A stretch of DNA of 64,000 nucleotides from Clostridiales bacterium PH28_bin88 (GCA_000987045.1 LAKY01000050.1:62001-126000); one strand, 5' to 3'; shown: positions 48,136 through 57,420, counted from the stretch's first letter. Notes: generated by a model not told the origin, from the letters alone. Program-made: numbers and translations.

Positions 48136-48324
48136 ATGGACTGTATAAAATGCAGCTTTAAAGGCTGCCGGAAGTTATCCCCCTGTAATGATGCCAGCGC
48201 CTCTTATATCGCAGAATATGCAAAACAGTATTACGGACTGCCCACCCCCCGACGTCCTGATCATTCCCGGTGGGAGAGGGACAAGACGAGTGATGCGAAA
48301 TGGCCTGCTGGTGCAATGGATTAA
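48136..48324 (+). CDS. Short Cys-rich ORF, possible fusion scar
   Basis: This frame has a good ribosome site (TAGGAGAGGGG, about 4-7 nt before ATG) and opens MDCIKCSFKGCRKLSPCND, with four cysteines in a plausible metal-binding spacing. After about residue 35 the translation turns into the wrong frame of a PfpI-family gene. This looks like the 5' end of one gene joined by deletion to the 3' part of another. The family of the Cys-rich start is not recognised. Confidence 0.35.
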   Translation: MDCIKCSFKGCRKLSPCNDASASYIAEYAKQYYGLPTPRRPDHSRWERDKTSDAKWPAGAMD

Positions 48325-48655
48325 AGACATGAGCGAGGAGGTTGAATTGCTGCTTTCCGTCTGCACAGGCGCTCTGGTGCTGGCCAAGGCCGGGTTGATT
48401 GACGGGATGGAGGCCACAACTCATCACACTGCGTTTGATGAGTTGTTAGCAGCGGCTCCCAGTGTAAGGATTATTCAGGACAAAAAGTTCGTCGATAATG
48501 GGAAAATTATTTTAGCCGCCGGTGTTTCCGCGGGTATCGACATGTCCCTTTATGTATTGACGAAAATCTACGGAGACGATCTGGCCGTAGGGGTATCAAA
48601 ATACATGGAGTATGACTGGGACCTCGAAAAAATTGCCGCTACGGGCGGAAATTGA
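48188..48655 (+). pseudogene. N-terminally truncated DJ-1/PfpI-family protein
   Basis: From about 48230 the frame reads ITDCPPPDVLIIPGGRGTRR, then LLSVCTGALVLAKAGLIDGM and a TTHHTAFDEL segment, the nucleophile-elbow Cys region of the DJ-1/PfpI family (isocyanide-hydratase-like branch). The first 50 or so residues of the domain, including the conserved acidic residue of strand 1, are missing. The ATG at 48188 has no ribosome site and codes for unrelated residues. The C-terminal part (AAGVSAGIDMSLYVLTKIYG) is intact. Members are glyoxalase-, hydratase- or chaperone-like; this copy is probably inactive. Confidence 0.7.
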
Positions 48656-48849
48656 GCGGCACGAGTGTACTGAACTTTGGAAGGAAGGGCATAGCCGGCC
48701 GAGGTGTAAATCGGTTCTAGCAAGGTTTCCGTGAGAAAGTAGGATGGGAAAAAGCCTTCAGCCGGACCAGCTCAAAATAAAGGGAAAAACTCCGTGAAGC
48801 AGAATTAAGCATGATGCAGGACAATACTTCAGCTAAGGGGTAGTTTTTG

Positions 48850-49782
48850 ATGGAAGGCATCTACAAGAGCATAAAATTTGACAGTAAATTCATTGGCTTG
48901 TGTTACGGAACCTTGGCTTTTACCGCGTGGGGTTTCCTGCCGCTATACTGGAAACTGCTGGCTACAATACCGGCTGAAGAAATACTTGCCCATCGCATCT
49001 TGTGGTCCTTTGTATTCGTCAGCGGTATACTCTTTTATTCCGGGAACTGGAACAATCTGAAGCAAGTTCTTAAAAATAGAAATAACTTGCTTACCATCTT
49101 CCTGTGCTCAGTTTTCATCAGCATCAATTGGTTTACGTACATATGGGCGATCAATTCCCGGCATGTTGTTGAAGCCAGCATGGGATATTACATTAACCCC
49201 TTATTCGTTGTCTTTTTAGGGATCACGGTCTTAAAGGAAAAGATTACTTTCTGGCAAACCATCGCCCTGATAATAGCTGCCACCGGTGTTGTCATCATAA
49301 CGGTGCAGTACGGGAAAGTTCCGTGGATTGCCCTTGTGTTAGCCACCAGCTTTGGCATATACGGCCTGTTGAAAAAGGTACTGAAAGTGGATTCTGTTTT
49401 GGGTCTTGCCTTGGAGACGGCATTCATTACGCCTGCTGCTTTAGCTTTTATCCTGTTAAAGCAAATGAGCGGCACAGGAGCCATCGGGGTGGTGTCCCTA
49501 TCAACCACGACTCTGCTAATGGGCTCCGGAGTGGCGACGGCAACTCCCCTTTTGTGGTTTGCCAGAGGAGCCCAAAGAATTGAACTGTCGTCCATTGGAT
49601 TCTTGCAGTACATTTCGCCTACCATCAGCCTTTTACTGGGAGTGTTCGTTTTTAAAGAAGCATTCACCCGGGTACACCTGTTCAGTTTCGGTTTTATCTG
49701 GGCAGCTCTGATGGTTTATTCCTGGTCGACCTTTGGCCGGAAGAAAAATGCTCGGCCGGAAGCTTTAGCTTCTCTCAGGTAG
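48850..49782 (+). CDS. rarD: RarD-type EamA transporter
   Basis: This membrane protein of about 310 residues has ten helices. The RarD subfamily signature is clear: GLCYGTLAFTAWGFLPLYWK, AHRILWSFVF, ISINWFTYIWAINSRHVVEA, SMGYYINPLFVVFLG and the final IEL-SSIGFLQYISPTISLLL. RarD proteins belong to the DMT superfamily; the name comes from a chloramphenicol-related phenotype, and the natural substrate is unknown. ATG 48850 follows AAGGGG by 9 nt. About 190 bp of unrecognised sequence precedes it, and two hairpins follow (49899-49916 and 49960). Confidence 0.92.
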   Translation: MEGIYKSIKFDSKFIGLCYGTLAFTAWGFLPLYWKLLATIPAEEILAHRILWSFVFVSGILFYSGNWNNLKQVLKNRNNLLTIFLCSVFISINWFTYIWAINSRHVVEASMGYYINPLFVVFLGITVLKEKITFWQTIALIIAATGVVIITVQYGKVPWIALVLATSFGIYGLLKKVLKVDSVLGLALETAFITPAALAFILLKQMSGTGAIGVVSLSTTTLLMGSGVATATPLLWFARGAQRIELSSIGFLQYISPTISLLLGVFVFKEAFTRVHLFSFGFIWAALMVYSWSTFGRKKNARPEALASLR

Positions 49783-49898
49783 ACACGGGAGCGGTACCGT
49801 TTTCCGGAGGGGAAACAATTTGCATGGCAAAACAGTGCAAGAACAAACAAGGCGAAATGATTAAATACAGGCAGCAAGCATCAAAAGATCTGTTTTCA

Positions 49899-49916
49899 CC
49901 CACTTTTGGGAGTGGG
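49899..49916 (+). terminator. Weak hairpin downstream of rarD
   Basis: CCCACT-TTTGGG-AGTGGG, a 6-bp stem with a short TTTG tail. Confidence 0.45.
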
Positions 49917-49959
49917 TTTGTAAAAACGATAAGTTAACGGCAACGCGGGAATCTTTTTA

Positions 49960-49987
49960 CCCCAAGCAAAAAACGCTTGGGGTTTTA
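49960..49987 (+). terminator. Rho-independent terminator
   Basis: CCCCAAGC / GCTTGGGG, an 8-bp stem followed by TTTTATTAT. Together with the hairpin at 49899 it isolates rarD from the efflux operon. Confidence 0.85.
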
Positions 49988-50060
49988 TTATAGGAGAAAT
50001 GCGATCGTTGGTCGAATATATCGTATCCAAGAGTTAAGGTGAATGCGGGAGGGCAAGGGT

Positions 50061-51302
50061 GTGCGGGGGATTGTTTTTGCGGTAATTTGCGTCATGCTGG
50101 CCGGTGCGGTGTCCGGTTGCGGAAAAGGGACCGTGGAGCCGGAGACCTCACCTCCTGTTCCGGTGGAAGTGACTGTTGTCCGGGAAGAAACCGTAGGTTA
50201 CCGGCCGGAATACTCCGGCACCGTGGTACCGGAACGCCAGGTCAAGCTTGGTTTCCTGGTACCCGGCCGGGTGGATCAGATCACGGTAAACCAGGGTGAC
50301 CGGGTCGACCCGGGAGAACTGGTGGCGGCGCTGGAGCCGGACGACTACCGGCGCCAGGTGCAACTGGCGGAAGCCCAGCAGCAGCTTGCGGAAAAGCAGC
50401 TGGCAAAGGTCCTGGCCGGGGCCAGGTCCGAGGACTTGGAGGTCCTGAAGGGCTTATGGGAAGAAGCCGGCGCCGCTTACGCCCAGGCGGAAAGGGATTA
50501 CCTGCGGGTGGAGCAGCTTTACCGCGAAGGGGCTGTAACAAGGCAGCAGCTGGAAATGGCCGAAACCCAGCTGAAGGTGGCCGGTGAAAGGGTAACGGCC
50601 GCTGAAGCGAGGTTCAAAGGCGCGGAAACCGGGCCGACCACGGAAGACGTGGAACTGGCCCGGGGCCAGGTTGAGGTGGCGGGTTTAAACGCCATGGTGG
50701 CTCGCTCCAAACTGGAAGATACCCGCCTGTTCGCGCCTGCTCCCGGCGTCATCCTCCAGCGGCTGGCGGAAAAAGGCGAGACCGTGGCGGCAGGCCAGCC
50801 GGTCTTGCTGTTGGGGGTGATGGACCCGGTCAAGATCCGGGTAGGGGTTACTTCAACAGACCTATCCTCCATTTTAGCCGGCATGACGGTAGAGGTCGGG
50901 CTGGACGCGTATCCTGGCGAGACTTTTACCGGCCGGGTCGTCTCCGTGCCGGTGGCGGCGGAACCCCAGGCCAGGACCTTTCCCGTGGAGGTGCAAGTGG
51001 AGAACAGTGACGGGCGGTTAAAAAGCGGGATGGTGGCCAGGGTTAGATTCCAGATGGGAGAGACTTCCGGGGTTGTGCTGTTACCGCTTTCCGCGGTCCG
51101 GAGAATGGCGGGTACAGAAGCGGTATTCGTCTTGCAGCCGGATACCGGACAGGTGGCAAAACGCCAGGTATCCCTTGGTCAAATTTACGGGGAACGGGTG
51201 GAAGTTCACGGGCTGAAGGCAGGTGAAACGGTGGTGACGGCGGGGGCATCGTACCTGAACGACGGGGATGCCGTCCGGGTGATCGGGGGTGAGGCGCGAT
51301 GA
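50061..51302 (+). CDS. RND efflux membrane-fusion (adaptor) lipoprotein
   Basis: This HlyD/AcrA-type adaptor has about 413 residues. GTG 50061 follows GGGAGGG by 7 nt; ATG 50043 is in frame but lies on the ribosome site. The signal ends in the lipobox VSGC, so the protein is a lipoprotein. The barrel-sandwich halves flank a long alpha-hairpin (about 85-200, rich in Ala/Glu/Gln with AEAQQQLAEKQLAKVLAGAR), and a C-terminal membrane-proximal domain ends VVTAGASYLNDGDAVRVIGG. It overlaps the pump gene by 4 nt (ATGA). No outer-membrane channel gene is present, consistent with a single-membrane host or a channel encoded elsewhere. Confidence 0.94.
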   Translation: MRGIVFAVICVMLAGAVSGCGKGTVEPETSPPVPVEVTVVREETVGYRPEYSGTVVPERQVKLGFLVPGRVDQITVNQGDRVDPGELVAALEPDDYRRQVQLAEAQQQLAEKQLAKVLAGARSEDLEVLKGLWEEAGAAYAQAERDYLRVEQLYREGAVTRQQLEMAETQLKVAGERVTAAEARFKGAETGPTTEDVELARGQVEVAGLNAMVARSKLEDTRLFAPAPGVILQRLAEKGETVAAGQPVLLLGVMDPVKIRVGVTSTDLSSILAGMTVEVGLDAYPGETFTGRVVSVPVAAEPQARTFPVEVQVENSDGRLKSGMVARVRFQMGETSGVVLLPLSAVRRMAGTEAVFVLQPDTGQVAKRQVSLGQIYGERVEVHGLKAGETVVTAGASYLNDGDAVRVIGGEAR

Positions 51303-54300
51303 ATCCAGCTGCCTTTGCCCTGCGGTACAGCAAGGTGGTAGTGGTGATTGGGATCATTGCCGTCATTGCGGGGGGCATGAGCTTCTTGAATATGCCCCGC
51401 CAGGAGGACCCGGACGTCAACCCGGCGTGGGCCACCGTTGTTACCCGCTATCCCGGCGCCAGCCCCGAGAAGGTGGAGCGGCTGGTGACATCAGTGCTGG
51501 AACAGCGTATCTCGGAAACAAAGGACATCAAGGAAATAACCTCATACTCCCGTGACGGGGTCTCCCTGATCGTGGTGCACCTGGAAGACGGGGCCGACCG
51601 GGAGAAGAATTGGGATACCCTGCGGCAGAAGGTGGAGGCAGCCCGGGGGGACCTGCCGGCGGAAGCGGATGAGCCCGAGGTGAATACCGAACTGACCCAA
51701 ACGGTGACCATGCTGGTTGCCCTCGCCGGCCCGGCGTACTCCTATCACCAGCTGCAGCAATACGCGGAACAGGTACAGGCAGGGTTGGAACATATCCGCG
51801 GGGTGGCCCGGGTGCAAATAGTGGGAGAACCTGAAGACGAAGTGAGGGTGACATTGGACCCGCGCAGGCTGTCCCAGTACCGTATTTCCAATTCCCAGGT
51901 AATAGCGGCAATAAAGGGACAGAATAACCTGCTGCCGGGTGGGTTGTGGCCTACCGCCGGCGTCCGCTACCCGTTGTGGACTGAGGGGGAATACCGCAAC
52001 CTGGAGGACATCGCCGGCACTGTGGTGACGGTAACCGCCGAAGGCTACCCCGTCCGGCTCGGGAGTATGGCCACGGTTGAGAAACTTCCGGAGCCCAACA
52101 ACCCGTTTATCCGTTCCACTGGGGACCGGGCGGTGGTGCTGGCGATCACCGCCAAGGAAGGTGTCAACGTGGTGGATCTGGGGCGGCAGGTACGGGAACA
52201 GCTGGCCCGGTTAACAGAAGTACTGCCGGGCGATTTATCGCTGCGGATCATTGCGGATCAGCCCTCGGGAGTGGAGGAACGCCTTAACGGTTTTGCCAGG
52301 AACCTGTTATACGGCATGCTTTTAGTGATCCTGGTGGTGATGGCGTCTATGGGCCTGAGCAACGCATTCATCGTTTCTATGGCCATTCCCTTGTCGGTTT
52401 TGGCGGCTTTTGCGGTAATGCCCGCAATGGGTGTCAAGCTTCACCAGGTATCTGTTTCCGCTTTGGTTATTGCCCTGGGTATGCTGGTGGATAATGCCGT
52501 TGTGGTCATGGACAATATTGACCGCCACCTGGAAGCGGGGTTGGACAGGCAGGCCGCTGTCGTTAAAGGTGTGGGGGAGGTAGGAGTGGCTGTGTTGACC
52601 GCCACCTTGACGACAGTCGGAGCATTTATTCCCCTGATGCTGATGCAGGGGGACGTGGGGGACTTCATCAAGGCCATTCCGCAGGTGGTATCCCTGGCGT
52701 TGATGGCGTCCCTGGCGGTGGCAGTGCTCGTTACACCCCTGATGAGTTACGGTCTTCTACAGCCCAGGCGGCCGGGAGCCGGAAGCGCCCGGCTGTTTAC
52801 ACCCGGAGCCGTGGCCTATAACCGCCTCCTGGCCACGAGTTTGAAGAGGCCCGGGATTACCCTGGTAGGCGCCGCGGCGGCCCTGCTCCTCGCCGTAGCC
52901 GTCGCGCCCCGCCTGGGTGTGCAGTTTTTCCCGCCATCGGACAAACACCAGCTGGTGATCGATGTACGCACCCCCGCGGGAACAGAAATTTCCGTAACGG
53001 GCAGGGTATCCGGGCAAGTGGAGGAATTCCTCGCCCAACAACCGGAAATAAAGGATTATACCGCTTTTGTCGGGAGGGGCATACCCAAGTTTTACTACAA
53101 CGAGGTTCCTCCCGGTGAAGCAAGCAACACAGCCCAGGTGCTGGTCAACGTGCAACCCGCGGCCGGTGGGGAAGCAGCCGTCACTTCTCTGGTGTCATCC
53201 CTCAGGCGGCACTTTGCCGGAGAGATCGCCGGGGCCATGGTGGAGGTACGAAGGCTGGAACAAGGGCCGCCTGTAGGCGCCCCCATCGTCGTCCGGCTGA
53301 GCGGGGAAGACCTGGACGTGCTGCAGGGCCTGTCCCGCCAAGTGGAAGAGCTGGTGCGGCAGGTTCCGGGCACGGTCAGCGTATCCAGCGATGCCGAGGA
53401 AGTGGCCCGCCTGCGGGTGGAGATTGATCCGGCGCGGGCAGCGCTGGCCGGCCTGACCAACCACGACATATCCCTGGCGGTGCGGGCAGCCACCGAGGGT
53501 TTAAAGGCTGCCGATTACCAGGAAGGGACCCGGGAATTGCCGGTGATGCTGCGGTATGACCAGGCGGGAATGGAGGGGTTGAGCGGCCTGGAGTCCCTGT
53601 ACATCACCTCTCCTGTCACCGGTGGCAACATCATCCTCGGGGAGGTGGCCAGGGTGGTCACCGGGTGGGATGTCGCCCAGGTAATCAGGTACAACAACCA
53701 GCGGACCGTCACCGTGAGATCGGACGTAGAGGGGAGATTGGCGGCGGACGTCCAGCGGGATATCGAACAGCGGCTGGGTGACCTGAATCTTCCCAAGGGC
53801 TACGCCCTCTCCTTCGGCGGGGAAAACGAAGACATGGAGGCCTCCTTCGGTTCCTTGGGCCGGGCTGCTGTAGTCGCCATCCTGGTAATATACCTGCTCC
53901 TGGTGATGCAGTTCAATTCCCTTAAACAGCCCCTGGTAATCCTTTCCACCATTCCCCTGGCCCTGGTGGGTGCAACCTTTGGGCTGGTGGTGACAGGGAA
54001 CCCGGTGGGATTCATGGCCCTCTTGGGGGTGGTGAGCCTGTCCGGGATTGTGGTGAATAACGCCATTGTTTTACTGGAGTTTATCAATGCCCGGCGCCGG
54101 GAGGGGAGCGAGCTAAGAGAAGCCATCCTGGAGGCGGGGCGGCAGAGGTTTCGGCCCATCATGCTGACTACCATTACTACCGTAGGTGGCCTGTTACCTT
54201 TGACATTATCGGGAGGACGGTTGTGGGGCCCCATGGGCTGGTCCATCATCTTCGGTTTAATGGGGTCCACTTTACTGACGCTGGTGGTGGTGCCCGCCCT

Positions 54301-54361
54301 CTACCTCTTAGTCGAATCCAGAAAAACGCAAGAGTACCGGACCCAAACCCCCGGGTTCTGA
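51299..54361 (+). CDS. RND-family efflux pump permease (HAE1/AcrB-like)
   Basis: This 1020-residue proton-driven exporter has twelve transmembrane helices and two large external loops in the standard tandem order. Helix 4 carries VIALGMLVDNAVVVMDNIDR, containing the Asp residues of the proton relay. The second half shows VAILVIYLLLVMQFNSLKQP and SLSGIVVNNAIVLLEFINAR, and the closing helices (LPLTLSGGRLWGPMGWSIIFG) are intact. With the adaptor upstream it should extrude hydrophobic compounds or metabolites. It belongs to the HAE1-like branch rather than the heavy-metal CzcA branch, judged from the absence of charged metal-relay residues in helix 4. Substrate unknown. Confidence 0.95.
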   Translation: MNPAAFALRYSKVVVVIGIIAVIAGGMSFLNMPRQEDPDVNPAWATVVTRYPGASPEKVERLVTSVLEQRISETKDIKEITSYSRDGVSLIVVHLEDGADREKNWDTLRQKVEAARGDLPAEADEPEVNTELTQTVTMLVALAGPAYSYHQLQQYAEQVQAGLEHIRGVARVQIVGEPEDEVRVTLDPRRLSQYRISNSQVIAAIKGQNNLLPGGLWPTAGVRYPLWTEGEYRNLEDIAGTVVTVTAEGYPVRLGSMATVEKLPEPNNPFIRSTGDRAVVLAITAKEGVNVVDLGRQVREQLARLTEVLPGDLSLRIIADQPSGVEERLNGFARNLLYGMLLVILVVMASMGLSNAFIVSMAIPLSVLAAFAVMPAMGVKLHQVSVSALVIALGMLVDNAVVVMDNIDRHLEAGLDRQAAVVKGVGEVGVAVLTATLTTVGAFIPLMLMQGDVGDFIKAIPQVVSLALMASLAVAVLVTPLMSYGLLQPRRPGAGSARLFTPGAVAYNRLLATSLKRPGITLVGAAAALLLAVAVAPRLGVQFFPPSDKHQLVIDVRTPAGTEISVTGRVSGQVEEFLAQQPEIKDYTAFVGRGIPKFYYNEVPPGEASNTAQVLVNVQPAAGGEAAVTSLVSSLRRHFAGEIAGAMVEVRRLEQGPPVGAPIVVRLSGEDLDVLQGLSRQVEELVRQVPGTVSVSSDAEEVARLRVEIDPARAALAGLTNHDISLAVRAATEGLKAADYQEGTRELPVMLRYDQAGMEGLSGLESLYITSPVTGGNIILGEVARVVTGWDVAQVIRYNNQRTVTVRSDVEGRLAADVQRDIEQRLGDLNLPKGYALSFGGENEDMEASFGSLGRAAVVAILVIYLLLVMQFNSLKQPLVILSTIPLALVGATFGLVVTGNPVGFMALLGVVSLSGIVVNNAIVLLEFINARRREGSELREAILEAGRQRFRPIMLTTITTVGGLLPLTLSGGRLWGPMGWSIIFGLMGSTLLTLVVVPALYLLVESRKTQEYRTQTPGF

Positions 54362-54612
54362 GGCCGGCAGCCAGGCAGATTTATTCAGCAGCACAAGTGT
54401 TTTTTTTCGCCGAGGGGATGCTCACCATTGCCGACACTGTGCAGGTAAGGATCAAATATCCAATTTAATCCGGTGATTTTTCCGTTAATTGAAGGGTTTC
54501 CAGGACCTGGCGCAGAATAAGTAGTATTATCCTGAATGCGAAGTTGATTACAGCGCTTCTAAAGGGCAGGAAATCTCAAAGGATAGGGTCGTATGGAAAG
54601 GAGAGAACGAAG

Positions 54613-55581
54613 TTGGTCGAAGATATTTTACCGAATTTATATAAAATTGAGGTGCCCCTGCCCAAAAACCCCTTGAAGGCGCTCAACTCGTATGTGATTA
54701 AAACGGGAGAACGAAACTTAATCATTGACACAGGGATGCACCGGGAAGAGTGCATCAACGCTATCAATGCGGGACTAAGCGAACTGGACGTGGATTTGGG
54801 TGCGACAGATTTTTTTATTACCCACATGCATGCGGACCACTCAGGGCTGGTTTCATACCTGGCTACAAGCACCTCAACGGTCTTCTGCGGCCAGCCGGAT
54901 GCGGACTTCGTAAACTATGGCGGAAACTGGGAGAAATCGGCCAGGTTCGCTCGCCTGAGTGGTTTCCCAGAAGCTGAGATCCAAGAAGCTATCGAGAAAC
55001 ACCCGGGTTATAAGTACTCCTCTAAGGGGCGCCTTGATTTTATTAATCCATACGAGGGAGAGACAATAGAAATCGGAGATTACCGTTTTACCTGCGTGAA
55101 AACTCCCGGCCACACCCAAGGCCACATTTGTCTATACGAGGAAAACAAGCAGATCCTTCTAGCAGGCGACCACCTTCTTGGTGACATTACCCCCAATATT
55201 TCATCATGGGATGACGAGGCGAATCCCCTGCAGCAATACTTGCAGAGCCTGGACAAGGTCTACCAGCTGGACGTTAAATTGGTGTTGCCTGGGCACAGGC
55301 GGGTTTTTAACAACCACCGGGAGAGAATTGAGGAACTCAAACACCACCATGAGGTCCGGGCCAATGAAGTAATTGCCATCTTGGCGAGGGGCAATCAGGA
55401 CGCTTATCAAGTGGCCTCGCAGATGACCTGGGATATGACGTATGACAACTGGGACCTGTTTCCCGTTTCCCAAAAATGGTTTGCCACCGGGGAGGCTATC
55501 GCCCACCTGAGATACCTGGAAGAAAAGGGAAGGATTCAACAAAGAATGATCAGTAATAAAATCTTATATTCGTTGAACTAG
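54613..55581 (+). CDS. Metallo-beta-lactamase-fold hydrolase
   Basis: This 322-residue protein starts at TTG 54613, 7 nt after AAAGGAGAG. The binuclear metal motif THMHADHSGL (His71, His73, Asp75, His76) is followed by a second His in TPGHTQGHICLYE, an Asp in LLAGDHLLG, and a final LPGHRRVFNNHRERIEEL. The C-terminal helical extension after the lactamase fold resembles the glyoxalase II/LACTB2 group with a DNA-binding-like winged tail (HLRYLEEKGRIQQR). It probably hydrolyses a thioester, lactone or phosphodiester. It is monocistronic. Confidence 0.9.
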   Translation: MVEDILPNLYKIEVPLPKNPLKALNSYVIKTGERNLIIDTGMHREECINAINAGLSELDVDLGATDFFITHMHADHSGLVSYLATSTSTVFCGQPDADFVNYGGNWEKSARFARLSGFPEAEIQEAIEKHPGYKYSSKGRLDFINPYEGETIEIGDYRFTCVKTPGHTQGHICLYEENKQILLAGDHLLGDITPNISSWDDEANPLQQYLQSLDKVYQLDVKLVLPGHRRVFNNHRERIEELKHHHEVRANEVIAILARGNQDAYQVASQMTWDMTYDNWDLFPVSQKWFATGEAIAHLRYLEEKGRIQQRMISNKILYSLN

Positions 55582-55619
55582 AGACGGTGAGCCTTCTTAA
55601 AGAGTCGCAACCCCATGGT

Positions 55620-56603
55620 TTAGAAGACAATCAGGGAGGCGCCGGCAATCACCAGCAGGACGCTCGCCACCAGGTTGACGGTGAAGCGCTCCATTTTACG
55701 CAGGAACAGCCAGCTCAAAAATATGGTGAACAGGGGCGAGATGTTTTTTAGAGCTGCGGTCATGGAGACCGACCCACCTCCTGCCAGTGCCAGGAAGAAC
55801 ATCAACATCCCCATGGTGTTGCCCACTCCCCCGAGGGCAAAGAAAACGGCGTCCCGCCGGGTGATGTTCCAACTGCTGCCCAACTGGCCGGAGAGATAGG
55901 TGAGGGCACTGTTGGTTAATAGGGCTACGAAGCTACCCACTATTGTTCCCAAGATGGCGGATGGAATGTACTCCAAGGCCATCTGGCGAAAGATTCCCGC
56001 CAGGGCAAAAAAGAAAGCGGAGGCGAGGGCGAACAGGGTACCCGTGTTAATGGTCGCAAGAATTCCATGGGTAACACCAGCCAAAGGGCTATGAACTGTC
56101 CCGGTATCTTCCCCCGTAGCGGCTTCTTCGGCTGTGGTGGAAGTCGTTCCTTCCACGGCGGGTATGGGGGCCCGGCTGGTCTCATTGATAAGCATTACCA
56201 CACCCGCCACCAGTAACACCGCCCCGACCACGGAGCGGAAGGTGATAACGTTCTTTAAAAGAATAAAGGCCGTCGCCATGGTAAAAAAGGTATCACTCAC
56301 CCTGAGGGTGGTAGTGCGGGTGGCGCCGATTCGCTTGATGGAAGAAAAGCTGAAAATCCGCCCCAAAAAGGGCGCCGACAGTCCGGCGGCAATGAAATAC
56401 AGCATGCCTGCCCAGTCCAGTGGCGGGAACCCGGCAGTAAAGTAAACCGCCATTCCGGCCACCGCCAAAAGCAGGTTGCCGGACAGAAGATTGATAATCA
56501 GGGCCTGGGCGCTGGTAGCCCGTCCCGACCTCATGCCTATATGAATGCACAAGTCGTTGATGCCATAGCCTGCGGCGGAGAGTATTGCAAAGAGATAGGC
56601 CAT
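55620..56603 (-). CDS. EamA-family transporter with cytoplasmic linker
   Basis: This 327-residue DMT-superfamily protein has about ten helices. ATG 56603 on the reverse strand follows GGAGGTTC. The first EamA repeat covers about 1-135 (MAYLFAILSAAGYGINDLCI start), and the second about 180-325. Between them is an unusual hydrophilic Thr/Glu/Ala-rich linker (VEGTTSTTAEEAATGEDTGT). The gene is divergent from the MarR regulator at 56813, with about 210 bp between the starts; it could be controlled by it, but no operator on this side was recognised. Substrate unknown. Confidence 0.9.
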   Translation of the reverse strand: MAYLFAILSAAGYGINDLCIHIGMRSGRATSAQALIINLLSGNLLLAVAGMAVYFTAGFPPLDWAGMLYFIAAGLSAPFLGRIFSFSSIKRIGATRTTTLRVSDTFFTMATAFILLKNVITFRSVVGAVLLVAGVVMLINETSRAPIPAVEGTTSTTAEEAATGEDTGTVHSPLAGVTHGILATINTGTLFALASAFFFALAGIFRQMALEYIPSAILGTIVGSFVALLTNSALTYLSGQLGSSWNITRRDAVFFALGGVGNTMGMLMFFLALAGGGSVSMTAALKNISPLFTIFLSWLFLRKMERFTVNLVASVLLVIAGASLIVF

Positions 56604-56744
56604 GAATGAACCTCCGGTAGAGTACATGAATTACTTGCAGGACGTGACAAACGTCTTGGTCTTGCTTGCTCCCATGTTAAAAGTCTACCGGAATTTGCTG
56701 AGTCAAGTCAATAAAACAGTCGTAAAAAATTTTTACCAAGATAC

Positions 56745-56796
56745 TTGCAAAATACAACTAATAGCCCTATAATGTAAATAAGGTTGTATTATACAA
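56745..56796 (+). promoter_or_regulatory. marR promoter with overlapping palindromic operator
   Basis: TTGCAA (56745-56750), a 17-nt spacer and TATAAT (56768-56773). A perfect palindrome TTGTATTATACAA (56784-56796) covers the expected start of transcription, and a TACAA half-site lies inside the spacer. This layout is typical of MarR autorepression. Confidence 0.75.
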
Positions 56797-56812
56797 TAAA
56801 AGGGGGTGCGAA

Positions 56813-57268
56813 ATGAACCGGATAGGCAAGATGGTCTGGGAGATCCTGGACGAGCTGAAACTGGTGGAAAAGGCCGAGGTACAGTGCTGCGGGGTGACGC
56901 CCTACCAGGGGTATATCCTCATGCAGCTCCTGGAAAACGACGGGATCAGCATGCAGCTCCTGGCCGAGAAGATGCGGGTGGCGGTGAGCACCATGACCCG
57001 GAATATCGACAAGCTGGAAGCCAACGGGCTGGTTAAGCGGGTGAAATCCGACCGGGATGCCCGGGTGTTTGAAGTGGTGCTTACAGAACAGGGACGAGGG
57101 GTAGGCGAGAGGGTTGCCGGGTCATGGCGAGGTTACTTCGACAGGATTGCGCAGCACTTGACGCCGGAAGAGCAGCAGTGGGTAATCAGAGGATTAGAAG
57201 TCTTCCTGAAAGGCATCCGCCGGGCCGGTTGCTGCTGCGGAGATAACGACAAGGAGGAACAGGAATGA
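56813..57268 (+). CDS. MarR-family regulator with cysteine clusters
   Basis: This 151-residue winged-helix regulator has a helix-turn-helix and wing at about 45-100 (ISMQLLAEKMRVAVSTMTRN, then LVKRVKSDRDARVFEVVLTE). Two cysteine clusters stand out: EVQCCGVTPYQ near residue 25 and AGCCCGDN near the C-terminus. The spacing suggests thiol-based sensing of a soft metal, arsenic or oxidants. The start ATG follows AAAGGGGGTG. The stop overlaps the ATG of a short methyltransferase-like stub, so the natural target was probably that gene. The promoter and operator are described at 56745. Confidence 0.9.
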   Translation: MNRIGKMVWEILDELKLVEKAEVQCCGVTPYQGYILMQLLENDGISMQLLAEKMRVAVSTMTRNIDKLEANGLVKRVKSDRDARVFEVVLTEQGRGVGERVAGSWRGYFDRIAQHLTPEEQQWVIRGLEVFLKGIRRAGCCCGDNDKEEQE

Positions 57269-57369
57269 AAGACGAATTGGACATCAAACAGGCGGTAAAG
57301 GAACACTATGCCGGGCGGGTGAAGAACACCGGGTGCGGTTGCGGCAGTGGGTGCTGGAAGATGAAATAG
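57265..57369 (+). pseudogene. Truncated methyltransferase-like N-terminus (ArsM-like)
   Basis: A 34-codon frame with an excellent ribosome site (AAGGAGG, about 7 nt) begins MKDELDIKQAVKEHYAGRVK and ends in a cysteine-rich GCGCGSGCW before TAG. The start resembles the first helix of arsenite/SAM methyltransferases of the ArsM type, which carry similar Cys pairs. The Rossmann core is absent, and repeat DNA follows within 60 bp. It may instead be a genuine small Cys-rich protein. Confidence 0.45.
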
Positions 57370-57420
57370 AAGGAAAACAAGGGTCAGAGGCAGAATCTTT
57401 TAGCCACAGACTAGCCGTTC

